Shown one piece after another: positions 21,125 to 25,660 of a stretch of 25,660 bases of DNA. This stretch comes from a virus. The DNA lies in IMG/VR virus record IMGVR_UViG_3300035199_000669, positions 1-25,660 of that record; one strand, written 5' to 3'. The notes under the pieces are model-generated. The model worked only from the letters and a program-made list of their open reading frames with translations, did no database searches and was not told where the DNA came from. Every line of letters begins with the position of its first letter. Within the stretch, counting starts at the first letter, position 1. The position numbers were made by a program, and so were the translations under genes.

Positions 21125-24100
21125 ATGGCCAAAGAAACTGAACCAAATGCTGTGACTTCGGGCGCCGACTCGACACCCCCGGAAGAAGCTAATGAGGTGG
21201 CGCTGCCAGAAGATGCAACGACAACTATGCTCAGCGCGGCCAACGCAACGTTGGGGATTGTCGAAGCCGTGCAGGGAGGCCCCGTTGGAATTGTAATGGC
21301 GCTAGGGGCCGGTGCTGTTACGAGTGAAGACCTTTCTGATATTGCTACTGTTGCCGGCGCCGTACCGGAGGCTTTGGGAGATACAACACTCGATAGTGCT
21401 GTACAAGCTGCCAATAACCAGGAAAGCATAATCGAGCAGCAGAGTAATGATACGGAGGAAGCTAAAATCCTTGCCGAGGAGCTTGAAGACCCCGCAGTCT
21501 TAGCAGCCCGTGTTAGATTTGCTGAACAGTGTTATTTGATATATCATATGACGGAATTGGCCTCGCTTCATACAGATTCCCAACGCAATCCCAGTAGTCA
21601 AACACTGCCACACTATAAATATAACAAAACGCTTCTTTTGGATGGGCAGGGCTCAACTCTGATGAACAAACTGAGATTGAGGCCCGGATCCGAAACTCTT
21701 CTCGATGCAACCCCGGCTGATTTATCGGCCCTTGTCCCGATGATAAAATTGTCAAAGGTAGTTTATAGCGAGAGCGGGCTTATAGATTATGAAATTCCAT
21801 TTAAATTTTTAAGTCATACGCTTACCGACGAAATTGAAGAAGCGGAATTGATTGATAAATATTTGGAGCCAGGAGCAGGAAGAACCGGCGTTGGTATTAA
21901 GTCATTTGATTGGGAATACATTTCAACTAACCCGGATACCATCCGTAACGATATTACAGCAAAATTGGTTTTATTTTTTCAAAGCTTTGATGATATGATC
22001 ACATGTAGAAAAGTCAAAACTGCTGATGGACGCGATGTTGGTTATCGATATTTAGATTTAATTGTTCACGCCGGCGCAGCAAATAAGTGTGAACCGTTTG
22101 GTACGTCGGAAGTCCTCCCACACGAAGCGGGTATCTATGGCACATGTGAGGATGATGTCCCAGATAATCTTCCGTGCGATAGGGAAAATCGCCAATATGA
22201 TTCATCCAAATACGAGGTTAGAGCTACAGTTGGCTGGGCATCCGCGGACAGTGAGCAACTGGGACTTTCTGTATTCTATAATCAAACAAATTTATTTCTT
22301 ACTTTATTAGATCATTCTTTTGACATAGGGCAAGATGGGACTTTCACCCTTACTATCGATTATCGTGCGCGCCTGGACGGATTAATGGCCGGCCCAAAAT
22401 CCAATATTCTTTTGAGTGGCGGTGGTGCCGGCGCACATAACCTGACCGCCTGGAACAGCCTGATTAGTGTGCAGGATGAAATAGCAGAACTTAAGAGTTC
22501 TGCGCTTTGTGCAGATGGCGAGGCCTTCAAAGAGAAAATGACAAGCCTGAAGGAAGATTTAGTCCAATTACAAGATGAATTAAGAACGATGTCTTATCAG
22601 AGATTTTGTTATGACTTGGCCCAACCAGCCACATTCTATCCAGAGTCGGGACTCAAAGACCCAGATGGCGACGATCCTGGTACCCCTTTGATATATAATG
22701 TTCCAATAACTTGGGAGGATATTGTAACTTTTGTAGACAGAAATAGGCAACCCGAAACGGATGGCGCCGAATTAAAGATAACGGCCGATGAAGGTAATGC
22801 TCTTGGCTCTTTGGATAGTGGGATAGAGACTGATGCCGAGGGCGCCCAGCCAGGTTTTTGGGACAAAGCTTTGTCGATGACCACCGGTCTCGGCGGATCA
22901 GCATCTGTCGGCCATGGAACTTTTGCAACGGGAATGGAAGAGTACTCCTCGCTCAAAAATTGGGATCCCAACGATGATAAGAAAACATTAATGCAATTTT
23001 TCTTTTTGGGTGACTTAATTGATATTATTGCAACTACCGTTTTTAATAATACAAAAACTAATGTCGGCTCTGCCGGCGCCGGCGATGAATTTAAAAGGAA
23101 ATATTGTTTTAATGAAGATGAAGTGAAAAATGTGAGAATTTTACTGGGTTCATTAGAATATCGAGACTCGAAGAGCGGCGAGACTTTGAAGATTAACCTT
23201 GGCGATATACCAATTTCGTTTAGAATGTTTGTGGATTTCTGTCAAAGAAAGATTATAAGGAAAAGAAGGCAGACATATTCTTTAATAGAATTTACTAGAG
23301 ACATGATTAAAGATCTTGTGGTTCGTGCTCTGGGGGCAGAGTGTTTTGGCACCCAGGGCGCAAAAGCCGCGAGGGTGAGAGTCGGATTTGTGGACGGGCC
23401 ATCCGTTGAGGGTGCTGACCCTATTGAGGTCAAAGCTGTACAGCAAGATCCCACGTTTGGCCCGTGGGCAGCAGGCGTGGGCCCCGACCCGACATTCAAT
23501 ATAATGGCGGCCGATTCTAAGACTACAACTCCGCGCCTTGATATGGATGCGATTTCTTATAGTAATCCTGTATTTGATTTTACGAGTCCTGGCAAAGAAA
23601 CAAAAGATACTTATCAATACATAGTTATTTATACAGAAGGCCCAGCAGGCTTGGTTCACCCTAGTTTGACGGGCGAAGATAACGCTGTTCTGACGGATAG
23701 AAATATGAGAGGAATACATCATCTACACATAGGGCGTGATAGGGGCTTGGTTAAAACCATTGAATTTTCAAAGACTGACGCACCGTATTTAAGAGAAGCT
23801 CGCGTAGAAAAATCGGGACAATTTGATCCAATTTTGCAGTTGTCTGACGTTTATGAAGTTACATTAAAGATGTTTGGAAATGTATTTTTTTATCCTGGAT
23901 CGTATACTTACATCAACCCATTTGGCTTGGGCTCGCAGGAATCGTTGGGCTTTCCGTGGGAAAGGGGGTCTCTTTCAAACATTATGGGGCTAGGCGGGTA
24001 TCATATTATTATGAATGTTTCTAATTACATAGAGAATGGGGTGTATGAAACAACGATGAAGGCTCGTTTTGATTCGAGCGGCGATGGCTGTAGGGTTACC

Positions 24101-24172
24101 TCGGCCGATGAGGACAATGTGAGTGGCTGTGATGATGATCCTGCCGCGGCAATTGTGGGCACAACACAATAG
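21125..24172 (+). CDS. Large baseplate/tail structural protein, possible hub component
   Basis: This 1015-residue protein starts with an acidic, Ala-rich N-terminus of about 130 residues containing a hydrophobic GGPVGIVMALGAGAV segment. Beta-rich regions follow, with a helical coiled-coil-like insertion near residues 440-500 (SVQDEIAELKSS and ...SLKEDLVQLQDELRT). The C-terminal part reads SLSNIMGLGGYHIIMNVSNY then IENGVYETTMKARFDSSGDG. Endings of the form 'G-Y-x-I-x-x-V-x-N-x-I-E-N-G-x-x-x-T' occur in hub and spike-associated proteins of contractile tails, so a hub role comparable to gp27 is possible but not proven. It follows the LysM protein as the hub does in simpler myoviruses. Cys residues are frequent in two acidic patches (about 322-355 and at the C-terminus). 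Confidence 0.6.
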   Translation: MAKETEPNAVTSGADSTPPEEANEVALPEDATTTMLSAANATLGIVEAVQGGPVGIVMALGAGAVTSEDLSDIATVAGAVPEALGDTTLDSAVQAANNQESIIEQQSNDTEEAKILAEELEDPAVLAARVRFAEQCYLIYHMTELASLHTDSQRNPSSQTLPHYKYNKTLLLDGQGSTLMNKLRLRPGSETLLDATPADLSALVPMIKLSKVVYSESGLIDYEIPFKFLSHTLTDEIEEAELIDKYLEPGAGRTGVGIKSFDWEYISTNPDTIRNDITAKLVLFFQSFDDMITCRKVKTADGRDVGYRYLDLIVHAGAANKCEPFGTSEVLPHEAGIYGTCEDDVPDNLPCDRENRQYDSSKYEVRATVGWASADSEQLGLSVFYNQTNLFLTLLDHSFDIGQDGTFTLTIDYRARLDGLMAGPKSNILLSGGGAGAHNLTAWNSLISVQDEIAELKSSALCADGEAFKEKMTSLKEDLVQLQDELRTMSYQRFCYDLAQPATFYPESGLKDPDGDDPGTPLIYNVPITWEDIVTFVDRNRQPETDGAELKITADEGNALGSLDSGIETDAEGAQPGFWDKALSMTTGLGGSASVGHGTFATGMEEYSSLKNWDPNDDKKTLMQFFFLGDLIDIIATTVFNNTKTNVGSAGAGDEFKRKYCFNEDEVKNVRILLGSLEYRDSKSGETLKINLGDIPISFRMFVDFCQRKIIRKRRQTYSLIEFTRDMIKDLVVRALGAECFGTQGAKAARVRVGFVDGPSVEGADPIEVKAVQQDPTFGPWAAGVGPDPTFNIMAADSKTTTPRLDMDAISYSNPVFDFTSPGKETKDTYQYIVIYTEGPAGLVHPSLTGEDNAVLTDRNMRGIHHLHIGRDRGLVKTIEFSKTDAPYLREARVEKSGQFDPILQLSDVYEVTLKMFGNVFFYPGSYTYINPFGLGSQESLGFPWERGSLSNIMGLGGYHIIMNVSNYIENGVYETTMKARFDSSGDGCRVTSADEDNVSGCDDDPAAAIVGTTQ

Positions 24173-24192
24173 TTATTAGGGGAATATTTAAA

Positions 24193-25488
24193 ATGGCAGA
24201 CGCAAAGACATTTGAAGGCAAAAATGGTTTGAAGGCCCGTAGAATGTATGAAGAAAGGCTCAAATTTATGGCGCATGCGTATGCCTCACCTGGGTATTAC
24301 AATTTCTCCCCAGTGAATATGAGAGATTTTTGGTGGAAAGAGTTTGCTTTTTATGGTAAAATTTCAGATGTTTCGACTACTTTAACGGAACCAATTGAGG
24401 TTTACGTTCCTTATTTGAAATCAATGGCCACGAAACGAACAGGAGTTTATGCATTAAATTTCGTTGCCGATGCGTTTGCTAAGTTTCGACAAGACTTTTT
24501 ATTGGAAATTCGCACTGGTAATTTGAAGTCGGATGATCCCCATTTATCAGACATTACGGCTAAGAAGGGTTATTCGCACATAGAAAAAGAATATGATAAT
24601 ATGCAGCAAGCTTTCTATAGAGCTTTCTTGAAGCATATAAAACTTAAAAACATCAAAACCAAGATACAAACCTTGGAAGATTTTATAGATGAAATGTTTC
24701 GTCTTTTGGAGACGGGTGGAAAGCTATCTTTTACAAAAAGTTCCTTTATTATGAGTAGATTTTGTAATCCAATGATCAGTGGTTTGGCTTTGGAAATCAG
24801 TAATCTACCTTACAGCAAGGACAAGGAAAAAAAGGAGTTCATTGACAGCCCGAATTTCGATGGTTATACTAAATTAGCAGCCAAAAATGGTTTCGTAGTA
24901 GATAAGAATATTCCTTGGAGGCTTGTCGCAGATATCGGCTCGCCCGTGATGGTCGCCATGGCGCAACAGTATAAGCCCGATGTCAATAATCATTCGGACA
25001 TATTACATTCCTTTTTTGTACAAACCAGCGTTTATGAATTAGACATATTTAAAAGCTATATATTAAAGTTTTATAATCAATTTGTTAAAGATAATCCAAT
25101 AAATATCAGAACAACTCACACGGGAGTAAGTACAAATAAGGTCAGAGAAGCAAGAAAATTTAAAACCAAAGAAGAATTTGATGAACTGTATGGTGATGAA
25201 TTTTGGTTAGAAAATTATATAAAGATTCGTAACAAAGAAACGGGCTTGAATTACCCCGACCCGGCTATCAAATCTATAACGTGTATCGCAAAAGATATAT
25301 TAAAAACACTTGACACTCCGTCCGCGATGCGTTATATTAAAGGAAAGTTTACTGGCTTTGAGTTCCACGAAGGAACGCTCAATGCAGGATTAGAAAAAAT
25401 AAATCAAAGAAATTCGGGCTTAAGTGATTTTACTGTGAAGGAAACAATTACGAACCAAGCGCGAAAAACAAGGAAGATATTTTACTAA
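24193..25488 (+). CDS. Putative virion structural protein of the baseplate region
   Basis: This 431-residue protein is basic and aromatic-rich, with many Lys, Phe and Tyr residues, and is mostly predicted helical. Visible features are ARRMYEERLKFMAHAYASPG near the start, a Trp-Trp pair in RDFWWKEF (about 45-52), and a long charged helical middle. The segment NIPWRLVADIGSPVMVAMAQ lies at about 239-258. The C-terminus is basic and ends RKTRKIFY. It begins 20 bases after the previous stop with AGGGGA upstream. No known family or catalytic motif is recognised. Position among baseplate genes suggests a structural or assembly role. Confidence 0.55.
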   Translation: MADAKTFEGKNGLKARRMYEERLKFMAHAYASPGYYNFSPVNMRDFWWKEFAFYGKISDVSTTLTEPIEVYVPYLKSMATKRTGVYALNFVADAFAKFRQDFLLEIRTGNLKSDDPHLSDITAKKGYSHIEKEYDNMQQAFYRAFLKHIKLKNIKTKIQTLEDFIDEMFRLLETGGKLSFTKSSFIMSRFCNPMISGLALEISNLPYSKDKEKKEFIDSPNFDGYTKLAAKNGFVVDKNIPWRLVADIGSPVMVAMAQQYKPDVNNHSDILHSFFVQTSVYELDIFKSYILKFYNQFVKDNPINIRTTHTGVSTNKVREARKFKTKEEFDELYGDEFWLENYIKIRNKETGLNYPDPAIKSITCIAKDILKTLDTPSAMRYIKGKFTGFEFHEGTLNAGLEKINQRNSGLSDFTVKETITNQARKTRKIFY

Positions 25489-25500
25489 CAGGGGGGTAAA

Positions 25501-25660
25501 TTGTATTTTCAAACGCTCGACGATAAGGGCGAGTGTATAGGAGTTTATAGAAATGGAAAACTTTTCTTCAAAGACCTCCCAGAAGGTCTCGAAAGAACGT
25601 GGAAGTATGCGGAATATCTTGAAGAGAGCAGCGTTGAGTACGCTAGTCTACTCTGTGGAA
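25501..25660 (+). CDS. Start of a further gene, cut by the window end
   Basis: An open frame starts with TTG at 25501 behind an AGGGGGG site, 12 bases after the previous stop, and stays open to the window edge (53 codons). It reads MYFQTLDDKGECIGVYRNGK, then LFFKDLPEGLERTWKYAEYL and on to SLLCG. The aromatic and charged composition with a beta-hairpin-like start resembles other structural proteins of this region. Function cannot be stated from the fragment. No ATG alternative exists in this frame near the ribosome site. Confidence 0.65.
   Translation, partial: MYFQTLDDKGECIGVYRNGKLFFKDLPEGLERTWKYAEYLEESSVEYASLLCG

Noticed and set aside
1-25660. tRNA genes, CRISPR arrays, integrase or transposase genes
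   Set aside because: I looked for cloverleaf-like ends, regularly spaced repeats and recombinase motifs and saw none. A covariance-model tRNA search was not possible here.

Overview
The window is the late, virion-structural part of a large T4-like contractile-tailed phage (myovirus). All convincing genes lie on the + strand. They run in the T4 order of prohead core and protease, scaffold, major capsid protein, neck, sheath, tube, tail chaperone, tape measure and baseplate. Several genes can be tied to T4 gp13, gp14, gp15, gp18, gp19, gp21, gp22 and gp23 from motifs and length. The sequence does not identify the host. The perfect AAGGAGGTGA ribosome binding site before the capsid gene and one near-perfect sigma-70 promoter only say that it is a bacterium with ordinary initiation signals. 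No tRNA, integrase, IS element or CRISPR array was seen.

Layout. 1-4256, head assembly: a small protein with a T4-type cleavable N-terminus, a 22-codon micro-ORF, the gp21-like prohead protease, a second small protein with a processing-type N-terminus, two capsid-surface-like structural proteins, a ribosomal protein bS21 homologue, and the gp22-like scaffold. 4275-7284: the major capsid protein, a strong UUCG-loop terminator, and another head-surface-like protein. 7319-9195, an unusual island: a small coiled-coil gene with its own sigma-70 promoter between two terminators (moron-like), then a two-gene unit of a lysine-rich repeat protein overlapping an FtsZ/tubulin-superfamily GTPase. 9278-12011: neck and tail-completion genes (gp13, gp14, and a gp15 homologue split in two by a frameshift). 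12109-17745: a giant 1153-residue sheath protein, the tail tube, a tail-assembly/baseplate protein with an apparent programmed frameshift into an 81-codon extension, and a small conserved-looking protein. 17757-25660: tape measure protein and baseplate proteins, ending in a gene cut off by the window edge.

How it works together. The protease, core and scaffold genes build and mature the capsid made by the gp23-like protein. gp13/14/15-like proteins close the head and cap the tail. Sheath, tube, chaperone and tape measure build the contractile tail on the baseplate encoded downstream. An octamer, ACTATTTA, recurs 18-66 nt before six transcription-unit starts, with variants at three more, and is the best candidate for the phage late promoter. 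Host-directed functions (bS21, the tubulin-like GTPase, the coiled-coil moron) are embedded among these virion genes.

The most interesting observations are: (1) the FtsZ/tubulin-like GTPase with its translationally coupled basic repeat protein; (2) a +1 or -2 frameshift on a run of seven T in the gene between tube and tape measure; (3) bS21 with an Asn-Arg repeat tail in a capsid operon; (4) the ACTATTTA motif; (5) the interrupted gp15 gene.
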